Source: Rhizobium skierniewicense
Lineage (GTDB): Bacteria; Pseudomonadota; Alphaproteobacteria; Rhizobiales; Rhizobiaceae
Length of the DNA: 64,000 nucleotides
Assembly: GCF_014196515.1 (NCBI RefSeq)
Contig: NZ_JACIDV010000005.1
Location: forward strand, 124,001 to 188,000
Reading direction: 5' to 3'
Part shown: positions 1 through 9,457 of the stretch, one piece after another
How the letters are laid out: each line of letters begins with the position of its first letter
How positions within the stretch are numbered: position 1 is the stretch's first letter
The notes under the pieces: model-generated
Told to the model about the DNA's origin: nothing
The model's input: only the letters and a program-made list of their open reading frames with translations
The model's database searches: none
Position numbers and translations under genes: made by a program

Positions 1-309
1 TCCAGCCTCACATCGCTCCATTCCCTGCCGCTCACCAAGATCAAGATTGACCACACCTTCGTCCATGAAGTGCAAAGCAATCCGGCCAGCTACAAGATTG
101 TCAAATCCGTGCTGATCCTCAGCCGTGAAATGGGGTTGGACGCTATTGTTGAAGGCGTTGAAACCGCAGAACAAATGGCTGTCATTCGCAATCTCGGGGC
201 CACATTGGTACAGGGATATTACTTCTCTCGCCCCATGGCGGAGAGTGATATAGCCGATTTCCTGTGCGCGGAGGAAATATCGAGAGCCGCAGAACCGCTC
301 GCTTCCTGA
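1..309 (+). CDS. EAL-domain protein, C-terminal fragment (c-di-GMP phosphodiesterase family)
   Basis: The frame is open from the first base of the window, so only the last 102 residues are present. Visible EAL-domain signatures are KIKID near residue 13, VEGVET near residue 60 and QGYYFSRPM near residue 77, in the order and spacing of the final third of an EAL domain. EAL proteins hydrolyse cyclic di-GMP to pGpG. The EAL tripeptide itself and any upstream GGDEF, PAS or membrane regions lie outside the window, so activity cannot be judged. The chain ends about 15 residues after the last domain motif, so no C-terminal domain follows. Confidence 0.85.
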   Translation, partial: SSLTSLHSLPLTKIKIDHTFVHEVQSNPASYKIVKSVLILSREMGLDAIVEGVETAEQMAVIRNLGATLVQGYYFSRPMAESDIADFLCAEEISRAAEPLAS

Positions 310-448
310 CGGGCCGGGAGAGACCAACAAACCGCTGGCAGGAAAGTATTTTCGTTCCGGGCAAACCCTTTGGGCGCAAACCCTGAAACCAGTCCGGCCC
401 CGCTACGCGTCGCATGCCCCATGCTAAATCTAGCTATTTCCTCGCCAT

Positions 449-780
449 GCAACTTTCGCTACGGTTGCAGCGAGACCGGGCGTAACGGACCGGTCTTGGG
501 GCTCGTAACCCCTTAACTGGCGGCCGGTGTCGGCCGTGATGACACCCCTCAGCCATATATAATTATGGCTGAGGCGGTCCATTGTGACTATATAGCTCAT
601 CTGCCTACGGCCGGGGAGGCTCTGACGTATGTTCAAGGCGCAAGCCTAAAGGTCAGGGCGGTCGTCCAGTTACGGCTTACGAACTCCCCGGCCACCAGAG
701 GTCCGTTTCCTCCGGTGGTCGATTTCCCGTTTCAACAAGATGGCGATGGTACTGCGCGTCTTTCGCGTGAGCACCTCTGC
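449..780. other. hairpin-rich non-coding stretch, candidate structured RNA or mosaic element
   Basis: The 486 bases between the EAL gene and the small membrane gene contain consecutive inverted repeats: GCAAC at 449-453 with 464-468; AGACCGG at 473-479 with 490-496; GGGG at 498-501 with 509-512; CGGCC at 521-525 with 532-536; an 11-bp perfect stem at 547-557/564-574; a 10-bp perfect stem GGCCGGGGAG at 609-618/684-693 that encloses CTGAC 622-626/652-656 and an AGGC-GCAA-GCCT tetraloop hairpin at 636-647; a 10-bp stem with one mismatch at 692-701/709-718; and GGT/GCGCG stems across 748-775. I cannot match it to RNase P, tmRNA, SRP RNA or a riboswitch. Bases 310-448 show nothing recognisable. 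Strand is undetermined. Confidence 0.45.
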
Positions 781-795
781 CGATGGGGAAATGCG

Positions 796-1092
796 ATGGA
801 ATCCTATAGTTTTTGGGCCGATCTCTTACACACCTTCCGCATGATGTCCGATCAGGTGAAGGTCTTGCTCATCTACATGCCCTGCGTCTTCGCGCTGGGG
901 TTTGCGGCGCTCTACCTCTATCATTTGCGTAAGCTCAATCCGCCCGTCTGGAAGGAGCCGCAGCCTTACACGCTGCTGCCGCCGGACAGGACGCCACCAA
1001 ACGAGCGTGTTCAGCCCAGTCTGGAGCGCTTGCGAAGGTTGGACGACCGCATGGCCCAGATGAAAGGCGAGCGGGATATCGACCGCCTATAA
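796..1092 (+). CDS. small single-span membrane protein of unknown function
   Basis: 98 residues. One hydrophobic segment at about residues 22-44 (VLLIYMPCVFALGFAALYLY) is followed by a basic and proline-rich tail ending in a charged stretch. I chose the ATG at 796, preceded by GGGGAA. The frame stays open upstream to about 565, but that part runs through the hairpin-rich stretch and does not look coding. It converges on glmM 50 bp downstream, with no clear terminator between them. I do not recognise the family and assign no function. Confidence 0.6.
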   Translation: MESYSFWADLLHTFRMMSDQVKVLLIYMPCVFALGFAALYLYHLRKLNPPVWKEPQPYTLLPPDRTPPNERVQPSLERLRRLDDRMAQMKGERDIDRL

Positions 1093-1142
1093 GCGCCTTC
1101 TTGCCTAGAGCGTTTACGTACGAGATGGAAACGGCAAACCGA

Positions 1143-2495
1143 CTATGCCGCCGTCTTCGCGTTCGATATCACACCGACGAGATCGTTGACGATACGCTCG
1201 ACCTGCGCGCTATCATCGCCTTCCGCCATCACACGGATAAGCGGCTCGGTGCCGGATGGGCGAATGACCAAACGACCATTATTGGCCAGAGCGCTTTCCG
1301 CATCGGCGATAGCCTGCTTGACCACCGGGTTTTCCAATGGCTTGCCACCTGAAATACGGACGTTTTTCAGCAGCTGCGGCACCGGCTCGAACTTGCGGCA
1401 GACTTCGCTCACCGTGCGACCAGACCGCTTGACGCGTGCCAGCACCTGAAGCGCTGCAACCAGGCCATCGCCCGTCGTGCCATAATCCGAGAGAACGATG
1501 TGACCCGACTGTTCACCACCCACGTTGAAATCGTTGTTGCGCATGTGCTCGACGACGTAACGGTCGCCGACCTTGGTGCGCGCAAGCGTCAGACCCTTAT
1601 CATCCAGGAAACGCTCAAGCCCAAGGTTGGACATGACGGTTGCAACGATACCGCCGCCGCGCAGGATATTGTCGTCAGCCCAGCTTGCGGCAATCGTCGC
1701 CATCAACTGGTCGCCATCGACAATCTGGCCGCGCTCGTCCACGATGATCACCCGGTCTGCATCACCATCCAGTGCAATACCGATATCTGCCCGGACCTCA
1801 TGCACCTTCTTTTGCAAGGCATCGGGGTGGGTCGAGCCACATTCGAAATTGATGTTGGTGCCATTCGGCTCGTTACCGATCGTCACGACCTCGGCACCCA
1901 ACTCCCAAAGCGCGGCAGGCGCGACCTTATAGGCGGCGCCATTGGCACAATCGATGGCAATCCTCAAGCCGCTCAAGGTCACGTCGCGCGGCAGGGTGCG
2001 CTTGACGAATTCGATGTAGCGATAGATGTCACCGTCCACGCGCTTGGCGCGACCGATTTCGTGCGGCTTGGCAAGCTGTGCGTAGATATCGCGGTCGAGA
2101 AGCTCTTCGATCTCGAGCTCTAACTCGTCAGAAAGCTTGTAACCGTCAGGTCCGAAAAGCTTGATGCCGTTGTCGGCAAACGGGTTGTGAGAGGCCGAAA
2201 TCATCACGCCGATGTCCGCCCGCAGCGAGCGCGTCAGCATGGCAACCGCGGGCGTCGGGATCGGTCCGAGCAGAAACACGTCCAGCCCTGCTGCCGTGAA
2301 ACCGGCCACCAGCGCGTTTTCCAGCATGTAACCGGACAGGCGCGTGTCTTTGCCGATCACCACACGGTGGCGATGCTGGCCACGTCGAAAAATCGTCCCC
2401 ACCGCGATACCGACGCGCATCGCCAGATCCGGCGTCATCGGGAACACGTTGGATTCCCCGCGAATTCCATCCGTTCCGAAATAGCGACGTGTCAT
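1143..2495 (-). CDS. glmM: phosphoglucosamine mutase
   Basis: Converts glucosamine-6-phosphate to glucosamine-1-phosphate, feeding UDP-GlcNAc for peptidoglycan and LPS in the cytosol. 450 residues, the usual length. The N-terminus [13 protein letters not shown] is characteristic. The phosphoserine loop ISASHNPF, the metal loop DGDADR and the C-terminal phosphate-binding RPSGTEP are all intact. The frame is open 45 codons further upstream, but the ATG at 2495 sits 7 nt after GGAG and matches the family start. It follows ftsH in the same direction, though a strong terminator lies between them, so it probably also has its own promoter in 2496-2650. The ftsH-glmM order is also known in E. coli, where folP lies between them. 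Confidence 0.95.
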   Translation of the reverse strand: MTRRYFGTDGIRGESNVFPMTPDLAMRVGIAVGTIFRRGQHRHRVVIGKDTRLSGYMLENALVAGFTAAGLDVFLLGPIPTPAVAMLTRSLRADIGVMISASHNPFADNGIKLFGPDGYKLSDELELEIEELLDRDIYAQLAKPHEIGRAKRVDGDIYRYIEFVKRTLPRDVTLSGLRIAIDCANGAAYKVAPAALWELGAEVVTIGNEPNGTNINFECGSTHPDALQKKVHEVRADIGIALDGDADRVIIVDERGQIVDGDQLMATIAASWADDNILRGGGIVATVMSNLGLERFLDDKGLTLARTKVGDRYVVEHMRNNDFNVGGEQSGHIVLSDYGTTGDGLVAALQVLARVKRSGRTVSEVCRKFEPVPQLLKNVRISGGKPLENPVVKQAIADAESALANNGRLVIRPSGTEPLIRVMAEGDDSAQVERIVNDLVGVISNAKTAA

Positions 2496-2654
2496 GTGAG
2501 CTCCAGATTGTTCCACGGAAGCGGCTGCGATCATACGCGCCACACCCTTTGTCCGCTCAATGCCATAAAAGGCTGCCGACAGCACGTCAATTACCGCTAA
2601 CAGCCAATATATGTTGTTACCAAACCTCACGCGCTAACAAGACGTGCTGAAACG

Positions 2655-2685
2655 CAAAAGGGCCGTCCTGACGGACGGCCCTTGA
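2655..2685 (-). terminator. rho-independent terminator of ftsH
   Basis: Perfect 11-bp stem AAGGGCCGTCC with a 4-nt loop (2658-2668/2673-2683). Read on the minus strand it runs into TTTTG. It lies 20 bp after the ftsH stop and before glmM. Confidence 0.85.
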
Positions 2686-2703
2686 ATTTGAATTGCAAAG
2701 CAA

Positions 2704-4650
2704 TCAGCGCGGCTGCGGCTCCATGCCGTCTTCGGCCTCACCGTTGTCCTTGGCTTCGGTCGGGCCGTCCTTCTTGGTGCCAGCCTTCGGCACAGCAGAA
2801 CCACGACCACTCGGCGAATCGTCACCCAGATCACGCGCAGGCTTTTCGCCGCGGATCAAAGCCTTGATTTCCTCGCCCGTCAGCGTTTCATATTCGAGAA
2901 GACCTTCCGCAATGGCGACGAAGCCATCGTGATGTTCGGTCAGAATACGACGCGCTTCCGTATAGGCCTCATCAATCAGGCGACGCACTTCGGTATCGAT
3001 CGTCTGTGCGGTGGCCTCAGAAACATTCTTCGACTGCGAAACGGAATGACCGAGGAACACTTCCTGCTGGTTTTCACCATAGGCGACCTGACCCAGAGCA
3101 TCGGAGAAGCCCCACTGTGTCACCATTGCACGGGCAAGCTTGGTGGCCTGCTCGATATCGGACGAGGCGCCCGAGGTGATGTTTTCTTTGCCGAACGTGA
3201 GCTCTTCGGCGACACGACCACCCATCATGATGACGAGACGAGAGACCATCCACTTGTAGCTCATGGAATAGCGGTCGCCTTCCGGCAACTGCATGACCAT
3301 GCCAAGCGCGCGGCCGCGGGGGATGATCGTTGCCTTGTGCAAGGGATCGGCCACCGGCACTTTCAGCGCCGTAATGGCATGACCGGCTTCGTGATAGGCC
3401 GTCAGTTTCTTTTCGGCCTCGGTCATGGCGGACGAGCGGCGCTCGGCGCCCATCATGATCTTGTCCTTGGCGTCTTCGAATTCCGCCATGGTCACGACGC
3501 GCTTGTTGCGGCGGGCGGCCATCAGTGCTGCTTCGTTGACGAGGTTCATCAGATCGGCACCGGAAAAACCGGGTGTGCCGCGTGCGAGGACCTTGAGATC
3601 TACATTCGGCGCCAGCGGTACGTTGCGCGCGTGAACCTTCAGGATGCGCTCGCGACCGACGATATCCGGGTTCGGAACAACGACCTGACGGTCAAAACGG
3701 CCTGGGCGCAGCAATGCGGGATCGAGGACATCTGGACGGTTGGTCGCGGCAATCAGAATGATGCCCTCATTCGCCTCGAAGCCATCCATTTCCACCAGCA
3801 ACTGGTTCAAGGTCTGCTCACGCTCGTCGTTACCACCGCCGAGACCTGCACCACGATGGCGGCCAACAGCATCGATTTCGTCGATAAAGATGATGCAGGG
3901 CGCATTTTTCTTCGCCTGCTCGAACATGTCGCGGACACGGCTTGCGCCGACGCCGACGAACATTTCCACGAAGTCGGAACCGGAGATCGTGAAGAACGGC
4001 ACATTCGCTTCGCCCGCGACTGACCGTGCGAGCAATGTCTTACCCGTACCCGGAGGACCGACCAGCAGAACGCCGCGCGGAATTTTGCCGCCCAGACGCT
4101 GGAATTTCTGCGGGTCACGCAGGAATTCGACGATTTCTTCCAGATCCTGCTTGGCTTCGTCGACGCCTGCGACGTCTTCAAACGTCACACGCCCATGCGC
4201 TTCGGTCAGGAGCTTGGCCTTGGATTTACCAAAGCCCATCGCGCCACGCGACCCACCCTGCATCTGCCGCATGAAGAACAGCCAGACACCCAGAATAAGG
4301 AACATCGGCAGGAGCGTTCCCAGATAGCTCAGGAAGCCTGACGAACCATCGCTTTCAGGACGCGCGTTGATGGCGACGTTCTTTGCCTGGAGACGCGCCA
4401 ACAGGGCATCGTCAATCACGGGCGAATAGGTCTGAAACGCTGCATTGCTTTCGGTGTAGGTTCCGAGAACACGGTTTCCGGTGACGGTCACCTCACGGAC
4501 GCGCCCTGCGTCGACATCACTCAAAAACTGTGAATAGGCGATCTCTCGTGACGCCGATTGTGACGGCGACGTCTGGAACATGCTGAACAACGCGATCAGC
4601 AACAGAGCGATCACTGCCCACAGGGCGAAATTTCTAAAATTTGGGTTCAT
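2704..4650 (-). CDS. ftsH: ATP-dependent zinc metalloprotease FtsH
   Basis: Membrane-anchored AAA+ protease that degrades misfolded membrane proteins and short-lived regulators. 648 residues. Two N-terminal membrane segments (about residues 7-25 and 103-125) flank a periplasmic loop. These are followed by the Walker A motif GPPGTGKT near residue 196, Walker [12 protein letters not shown], the arginine-finger region RPGRFDRQ and the zinc site HEAGH near residue 420. The C-terminal tail after about residue 605 is rich in Gly, Lys, Asp and Glu, as in other alphaproteobacterial FtsH. It lies downstream of tilS with a 154-bp gap that contains a palindrome, so it may have its own promoter. Confidence 0.97.
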   Translation of the reverse strand: MNPNFRNFALWAVIALLLIALFSMFQTSPSQSASREIAYSQFLSDVDAGRVREVTVTGNRVLGTYTESNAAFQTYSPVIDDALLARLQAKNVAINARPESDGSSGFLSYLGTLLPMFLILGVWLFFMRQMQGGSRGAMGFGKSKAKLLTEAHGRVTFEDVAGVDEAKQDLEEIVEFLRDPQKFQRLGGKIPRGVLLVGPPGTGKTLLARSVAGEANVPFFTISGSDFVEMFVGVGASRVRDMFEQAKKNAPCIIFIDEIDAVGRHRGAGLGGGNDEREQTLNQLLVEMDGFEANEGIILIAATNRPDVLDPALLRPGRFDRQVVVPNPDIVGRERILKVHARNVPLAPNVDLKVLARGTPGFSGADLMNLVNEAALMAARRNKRVVTMAEFEDAKDKIMMGAERRSSAMTEAEKKLTAYHEAGHAITALKVPVADPLHKATIIPRGRALGMVMQLPEGDRYSMSYKWMVSRLVIMMGGRVAEELTFGKENITSGASSDIEQATKLARAMVTQWGFSDALGQVAYGENQQEVFLGHSVSQSKNVSEATAQTIDTEVRRLIDEAYTEARRILTEHHDGFVAIAEGLLEYETLTGEEIKALIRGEKPARDLGDDSPSGRGSAVPKAGTKKDGPTEAKDNGEAEDGMEPQPR

Positions 4651-4690
4651 CGAACTCCCCGAACTGCAACGTGCGAATATGCGCCCGCCA

Positions 4691-4710
4691 TTATGTTGGG
4701 CTTAACATAA
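4691..4710. promoter_or_regulatory. inverted repeat upstream of ftsH
   Basis: TTATGTT-6 nt-AACATAA, a perfect 7-bp inverted repeat 41 bp upstream of the ftsH start in the tilS-ftsH gap. The AT-rich arms and lack of a T-run fit an operator better than a terminator. The binding protein is unknown. Confidence 0.35.
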
Positions 4711-4804
4711 GGAGGACAGTTGCCGTTGCCAAGGCAGGCGAAGAGATGAGTTGCGATTTGCGGTAAAAACTCTGACAAAAATCGGTTTTACCGCCATTGG
4801 ACCT

Positions 4805-6148
4805 TCAAACAGGCGGCCTGGGATAGGCAAATCGGCCGACAAGCCTCGCAATGGTATTCGCCAACTCGAAATCAAATCGTGTGAGAAAGAGATCATAAGG
4901 CGCAAGCCTGAATTGACTGGTCACCCCTGGCGGTGGCGTCAATGCTGGCGCATCGCCCTCCCCCCCGTAGATCGGCATCGCCTGCAAAGCGCGCTTGACG
5001 ATGCCCGACGGAACGGAGGGCCCGACCTCATCCGGTATCGAGATGTCGCATGTGCCAAATCCGCGCACGGTAATATCGCTGCTCGACAGGTTGGTGATAT
5101 CGAACCGTTCATCCCATCGGATGCTCGCCCCTCTGGCCACCGTCACATGGGGAATATCTCTGTTTTCGCGCATCAGAAAAAGGGTATCCCTGCGTCGCTC
5201 GAACACCACCCGGCTGGCCGTCACCCTGCCCTGCTCTCCGGCTTTGGCGAAGGCCAGAACTTTGTCCATGCTCGCAGCGCCCAAAGCGAACCGCCGACCA
5301 CCGATGACACAGGCAAGAGCAGAAAGCGCATGTCGAACCGTTGTGGAGTTCCCAGCCAGACATCCTGCATCCAGCGCAACGAGCCCATAGCCGCAATATG
5401 TTGCGAATTGTTCGATGAGTCGGGCGGACTCCGATGACATGGCCAATCGGTTGATTGACTGATCAATCAACGTCCGTTGAGCCTCGCGAGGTGTGTTTCG
5501 CACCCGCACGCGTTCGTATGTCGCATCGTCATTGCTGGGGTCGTCGTACCATGATTGTCCCTGTGCAACGAGGAAGTCGCGAATGTCACGTCTTGTCACG
5601 GTCAGGAAGGGACGAAGGACCCAATGGCGCGCGTCGTAGAGCACCGCATCCGCCATGCCGGCAAGACCCAGATTGTCTGGTCGATCACTTCGGGCGCCGC
5701 GCATGGCGATCGTTTCCTGCTGATCACCCAAGGTGTGGCCGACGACAACCATATCGGCCTCGATCTCACCCGCGACCGTTCCGATCAACGCGTAACGCGC
5801 AACCCGCGCCGCCGCAGACAGTCCCGCCTTCGGCTTCTGCCCCTCCCAACGAAGAAGGTGATGCGGGACGCCAAGGGTCAGGCAAAAGGCCGCAACGCCC
5901 TCGGCTTCCTCCCCCGATTCAGGACGAAGCATGTGGTCGATCGTGACTGCCTGAAGAGAAATATCCTGCCTGCCGAGATCGCGAAGGGCCTGATGCAGCG
6001 CCAACAGCAATCCGGTGGAATCGCTACCGCCGGAAATGGCAACGAGAACACAGGACCGACTTGTAATTTTCTGGACAAAAAGCCGAGCAGCCTCAAGGGG
6101 TGCAACCGGCATCGCTGCGGACGACCTGCCATGGTCAGCGGTCGTCAC
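4805..6148 (-). CDS. tilS: tRNA(Ile)-lysidine synthase
   Basis: Modifies C34 of the CAU-anticodon tRNA(Ile) to lysidine using ATP and lysine, which switches decoding from AUG to AUA. 447 residues. The PP-loop signature SGGSDST is near residue 40, followed by the alphaproteobacterial N-type ATPase body (TIDHMLRPES, GHTLGDQ). The start is a GTG at 6148, 4 nt after the cpoB stop. An ATG twelve codons further in is an alternative. Position between cpoB and ftsH matches other Rhizobiaceae. The close spacing to cpoB indicates co-transcription. Confidence 0.92.
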   Translation of the reverse strand: MTTADHGRSSAAMPVAPLEAARLFVQKITSRSCVLVAISGGSDSTGLLLALHQALRDLGRQDISLQAVTIDHMLRPESGEEAEGVAAFCLTLGVPHHLLRWEGQKPKAGLSAAARVARYALIGTVAGEIEADMVVVGHTLGDQQETIAMRGARSDRPDNLGLAGMADAVLYDARHWVLRPFLTVTRRDIRDFLVAQGQSWYDDPSNDDATYERVRVRNTPREAQRTLIDQSINRLAMSSESARLIEQFATYCGYGLVALDAGCLAGNSTTVRHALSALACVIGGRRFALGAASMDKVLAFAKAGEQGRVTASRVVFERRRDTLFLMRENRDIPHVTVARGASIRWDERFDITNLSSSDITVRGFGTCDISIPDEVGPSVPSGIVKRALQAMPIYGGEGDAPALTPPPGVTSQFRLAPYDLFLTRFDFELANTIARLVGRFAYPRPPV

Positions 6149-6152
6149 CGGC

Positions 6153-7163
6153 TCAGCAGCTCAGGCGTTTTTGTTCGCTGGTAACCTTGCCCAGAACAGT
6201 CTTGGATGCGGTGGGGTAGCGCTTGGGCACTTCGCGAAGGGTCGCGCAGGCGGTTTCCTTGTTGTCGAGGGCGGCCAGCGACATACCCAGCTTCAGCAGC
6301 ATTTCTGGCGCTTTTGGCGACTTGCTGTAGGTCTGGTGAGCGTTCAGAAACGTCTTGGCAGCATCAGTAAATTTGCCTTGGCTATACTGGGCTTCGCCCA
6401 GCCAGAAATTGGCATCCGCGGCTTTGGCACCCTTGGGATAGCCCTGGATATACTGCTCGAAACCCGTTTCCGCCGCCTTATAGTCACCTGACAGAACATG
6501 GCTGTAGGCCGCCTGATAGACATCGTTCTCGCTGGTGAGCGCCGCTGTGTTGACAGGATCGGTGGTCGTCGAACGGCCGGTCTCGACACCAGGCAACGTA
6601 CCAGCCGAGTTATTGGCGTTCGGGTTCATCGAACCACCAACAGGCAGCCCACGCGAATCGAGCTCAATGGAACCGAGTGTGCTTTCACCCGGCGCCGCAT
6701 TGCTGCGTGGCGCTGAGGCCAACGGGCCGGTACCCCGTTCGCTGCCGCCCATTGAAGCGCCGCCCTGGGACGGCGTTTCAATGATGGTTGCGACGTCATC
6801 CTGCGGACCTGCCGACGGAATCTCGGCTTCGGCCTTCTTCTTCGGTGCAGGTGACGCACCCTTGCCGCTTTCGAGTTCCTGGAAGCGGAACTCGTTGTCT
6901 TCCTGGGCTTTGCGGATCGTTTCCTGCATTTGCAGCAACTGGAAGCTCATTTCCTCGATACGGCCGTTCAGCTGACGAATCTGCTCCTCGAGTTGCTGGA
7001 CACGATAGGCATCGTTTGCCTGCACCTTCACGACGGGTGCATTTTGCGTGTTCAACGTGCCGAAGGCCCCACCCGAGCCGAACAACGGCCCCGAGACGGC
7101 CGCGCCGCTCAAGCCGGTGAAGGCTGCAAGCCCCAGCATTCCCGCCACGACAAGTTTCTTCAT
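6153..7163 (-). CDS. cpoB: Tol-Pal coordinator CpoB (YbgF)
   Basis: Periplasmic protein that couples Tol-Pal outer-membrane constriction to septal peptidoglycan synthesis. 336 residues from the ATG at 7163 (MKKLVVAGML). It has a Sec signal peptide ending near residue 26, a coiled coil at about 47-85 (LEEQIRQLNGRIEEMS), a Gly/Ser/Pro linker and C-terminal TPR repeats from about residue 215 (VYQAAYSHVLSGDYKAAETG). A longer in-frame start 19 codons upstream would disrupt the signal peptide. It is the last tol-pal gene; a terminator after pal suggests reduced read-through or a separate promoter. Confidence 0.9.
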   Translation of the reverse strand: MKKLVVAGMLGLAAFTGLSGAAVSGPLFGSGGAFGTLNTQNAPVVKVQANDAYRVQQLEEQIRQLNGRIEEMSFQLLQMQETIRKAQEDNEFRFQELESGKGASPAPKKKAEAEIPSAGPQDDVATIIETPSQGGASMGGSERGTGPLASAPRSNAAPGESTLGSIELDSRGLPVGGSMNPNANNSAGTLPGVETGRSTTTDPVNTAALTSENDVYQAAYSHVLSGDYKAAETGFEQYIQGYPKGAKAADANFWLGEAQYSQGKFTDAAKTFLNAHQTYSKSPKAPEMLLKLGMSLAALDNKETACATLREVPKRYPTASKTVLGKVTSEQKRLSC

Positions 7164-7256
7164 GTTGCGTCCTGTCTGGTTGATTTGCGCCCCAACGACG
7201 CAAATCCGGATTTTTTCCATTTGGCGTAAAAAAGCAACTTAAGTTCGGCCAAACTA

Positions 7257-7290
7257 TGGAAAAAAGAAAGGCGGCCCGAAGACCGCCTCT
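7257..7290 (-). terminator. rho-independent terminator after pal
   Basis: On the minus strand GGCGGTC-TTCG-GGCCGCC forms a stem with a C(UUCG)G tetraloop, followed by a T-rich run (A-run at 7258-7267 on the plus strand). It lies in the pal-cpoB gap. Confidence 0.8.
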
Positions 7291-7317
7291 CAAACATGAT
7301 CATACAATCGCGAGACC

Positions 7318-7851
7318 TTAGCGGGCACCGCCCAGAACGGTGACAGCGCGACGGTTCTGCGACCAGCAAGAAATGTCGTCGCAAACGGCAACAGGACGTT
7401 CCTTGCCGTAGGAAATGGTTCTCATGCGATTGGCAGGAACACCCTGCGAAGCGAGGAATTCCTTGGTGGCAGCTGCACGGCGAGCGCCCAGTGCGAGGTT
7501 GTATTCGCGTGTGCCGCGCTCATCGGCGTGACCTTCGACTGTGATGGCGTAGTTCGGATAACGGGCCAACCACTGTGCCTGACGCTGCAGGGTCTGCTGC
7601 GCGTCTGCGCGGATCGACGTGCTGTCGGTATCGAAGAAGATGCGGTCGCCGACATTGACGGTGAAGTCCTGGGCAGAACCCGGCGTCGCAGAGCCTGCAC
7701 CACCACCAAGACCAAGTTCGCCGGCGCTGTTGGGCATGTTCTTCTTGTTGGCACAACCAGCCAGCGCAAGAGCAAGCGTCAAAGCGATAACAGCCGGGTT
7801 ACGGGCAATTTTCTGCATCGGGCCGAGTGCCGAAGTGTTTGTACGGCTCAT
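7318..7851 (-). CDS. pal: peptidoglycan-associated lipoprotein Pal
   Basis: Outer-membrane lipoprotein that binds peptidoglycan and TolB during cell constriction. 177 residues. The N-terminal signal ends in the lipobox LAGC (Cys near residue 33). A Gly/Ser linker leads to an OmpA-like domain with the DAP-binding region HADERGTREYN and the closing motif SQNRRA. GGAGAG lies 7 nt before the ATG. A TTAACCAT sequence sits 75 bp upstream. Confidence 0.95.
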   Translation of the reverse strand: MSRTNTSALGPMQKIARNPAVIALTLALALAGCANKKNMPNSAGELGLGGGAGSATPGSAQDFTVNVGDRIFFDTDSTSIRADAQQTLQRQAQWLARYPNYAITVEGHADERGTREYNLALGARRAAATKEFLASQGVPANRMRTISYGKERPVAVCDDISCWSQNRRAVTVLGGAR

Positions 7852-7925
7852 AGCCGGTCTCTCCTTAGAATTTCAGTAACGTTGCCAGACAATAACCGAA
7901 TGCAGTTAATTGCCCCCAAACAATT

Positions 7926-7933
7926 ATGGTTAA
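7926..7933 (-). promoter_or_regulatory. CtrA half-site-like TTAACCAT upstream of pal
   Basis: Exact TTAACCAT on the minus strand, 75 bp before the pal start in the tolB-pal gap. TTAACCAT is the known half-site form of the CtrA box in alphaproteobacteria. Only the motif is seen; binding is inferred. Confidence 0.4.
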
Positions 7934-8063
7934 CAGAAAGGAAATGTCCCGCTTTTTTTAGCGCCCTCACAACAACTTTGCAGCAAAAGGCGAGACAGGT
8001 CCCGGTATCACATGCGTAGAAAATATAGCGGCATGCTTGCAACATACCGCCATAATCGCGTTA

Positions 8064-9377
8064 TCAATCCAGAAGCGGCGACCATGCCGGGTCGGATGCA
8101 AATGTCGGCGTCTTGATCAGCTGCTCGTTATAGCCGGTCAGATCGATGGAGTAGAGCTGCGGGCCACCGGAACCGGCTGCCTGACGGAAGAACATCAGTA
8201 CGCGGCCGTTTGGTGCCCATGTCGGTCCTTCATTGTGAAAGCCCGAGGTCAGAATACGCTCGCCGGACCCATCCGGCTTCATGACGCCGATGGAGAACTT
8301 GCCGCCAGACTGCTTGGTGAAAGCAATCAGATCGCCGCGCGGAGACCAGACCGGCGTGGAGTAGGAACCATCGCCGAAGGAGATGCGGTTCTGGCCGGAA
8401 CCATCGGCATTCATCACGTAAATCTGCTGGCGACCGCCGCGGTCGCTTTCAAACGCAATGCGCTGGCCATCGGGCGCATAGGACGGTGCCGTATCGATGG
8501 CACCCGTGTTTGTCAGGCGGGTCGTGGTACGCGAACGCAGGTCCATCGTGTAGATGTTGGCATTGCCTTCCTGCTGAAGGCTCATGATGACCTTCTGTCC
8601 ATCTGGCGAAAAGCGCGGCGAGAACGTCATGCCGGGGAAGTTGCCGACGACTTCACGCTGTCCGGTTTCCAGTTGCAACAGATAGACGCGCGGCTGCTGG
8701 CCCTCGAACGACATGTAGGTCACTTCCTGACGGCTTGGCGAAAAGCGCGGCGTCAGAACGAGGTCCTTGGTCGTCGTCAAGTTGCGAACATTGAAGCCAT
8801 CCTGGTCCATGATCGAGAGCGCACGCTTTCGGTCGGTCTTGGGACCGCTTTCGGAGACGAAGACGACACGGGTGTCGAAGTAACCCTTTTCACCCGTGAC
8901 ACGCTCGTAGATCGCATCGGCGATGATATGGGCCACACGACGCCAGTTTTCCGGTTGGGTGAAGAACTGCTGACCGCTCATCTGCTGACCGGCGAACGTA
9001 TCCCAAAGGCGGAATTCGGCGCGCAGTCGGCCATCGGCTTCCTTCGTCACACGGCCCGTGACCAGTGCCTGCGCATTGATGACTTTCCAGTCCTCGAAAC
9101 GGGGCTGCTGATCGGGATTGCTGATCTTCTCGATGAACGCATTCTTGTTGACGGGCGCAAACAACCCGGAACGCTGGAGGTCGGCCGCGATAACCTGCGA
9201 GACCTGCGCACCGATGCCGTCACCCGACATGAAATCGGTGATCGCGATCGGCAACGGCTGAACGTTGCCCTTGTTGATGTTGATTTGAACTTCGGCACTG
9301 GCCGGTGTGACCGCAACGAAAGACAACAGCATGCCAGAGGCAACCATCATCGCGCGCAGGAGAGAGAACTTGATCAT
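8064..9377 (-). CDS. tolB: Tol-Pal beta-propeller protein TolB
   Basis: Periplasmic protein that links Pal to TolA. 437 residues from the ATG at 9377, where AAAGG gives a ribosome site; the alternative start nine codons upstream is weaker. A signal peptide ([11 protein letters not shown] to ASA near residue 28) is followed by the N-terminal TolB domain and a series of PD40 propeller blades with SPDG/APDG-type turns ([27 protein letters not shown]). Lies 80 bp after tolA. Confidence 0.95.
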   Translation of the reverse strand: MIKFSLLRAMMVASGMLLSFVAVTPASAEVQININKGNVQPLPIAITDFMSGDGIGAQVSQVIAADLQRSGLFAPVNKNAFIEKISNPDQQPRFEDWKVINAQALVTGRVTKEADGRLRAEFRLWDTFAGQQMSGQQFFTQPENWRRVAHIIADAIYERVTGEKGYFDTRVVFVSESGPKTDRKRALSIMDQDGFNVRNLTTTKDLVLTPRFSPSRQEVTYMSFEGQQPRVYLLQLETGQREVVGNFPGMTFSPRFSPDGQKVIMSLQQEGNANIYTMDLRSRTTTRLTNTGAIDTAPSYAPDGQRIAFESDRGGRQQIYVMNADGSGQNRISFGDGSYSTPVWSPRGDLIAFTKQSGGKFSIGVMKPDGSGERILTSGFHNEGPTWAPNGRVLMFFRQAAGSGGPQLYSIDLTGYNEQLIKTPTFASDPAWSPLLD

Positions 9378-9457
9378 TGAGACAAGCCTTTCAGCTTCAT
9401 ACAAAATTGGACATCGAATTGGGTGTGGTTTTTGTCATAGATCCCAAAACTGTCGGT

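Noticed and set aside
449-780. RNase P RNA, tmRNA or SRP RNA
   Set aside because: None of the conserved core sequences of these RNAs can be found on either strand.
565-795. Upstream extension of the small membrane protein by 77 codons
   Set aside because: The extension translates the hairpin-rich stretch, has no domain character, and no ribosome site precedes 565; the ATG at 796 is sufficient.
2929-4023. 364-codon open frame on the strand opposite ftsH
   Set aside because: It is antisense to a fully conserved gene, and its residues mirror ftsH codons; a GC-rich codon bias keeps such frames open.
8037-9380. 447-codon open frame opposite tolB
   Set aside because: Same reason: a frame shadow of tolB with no recognisable domain and an origin inside non-coding DNA.
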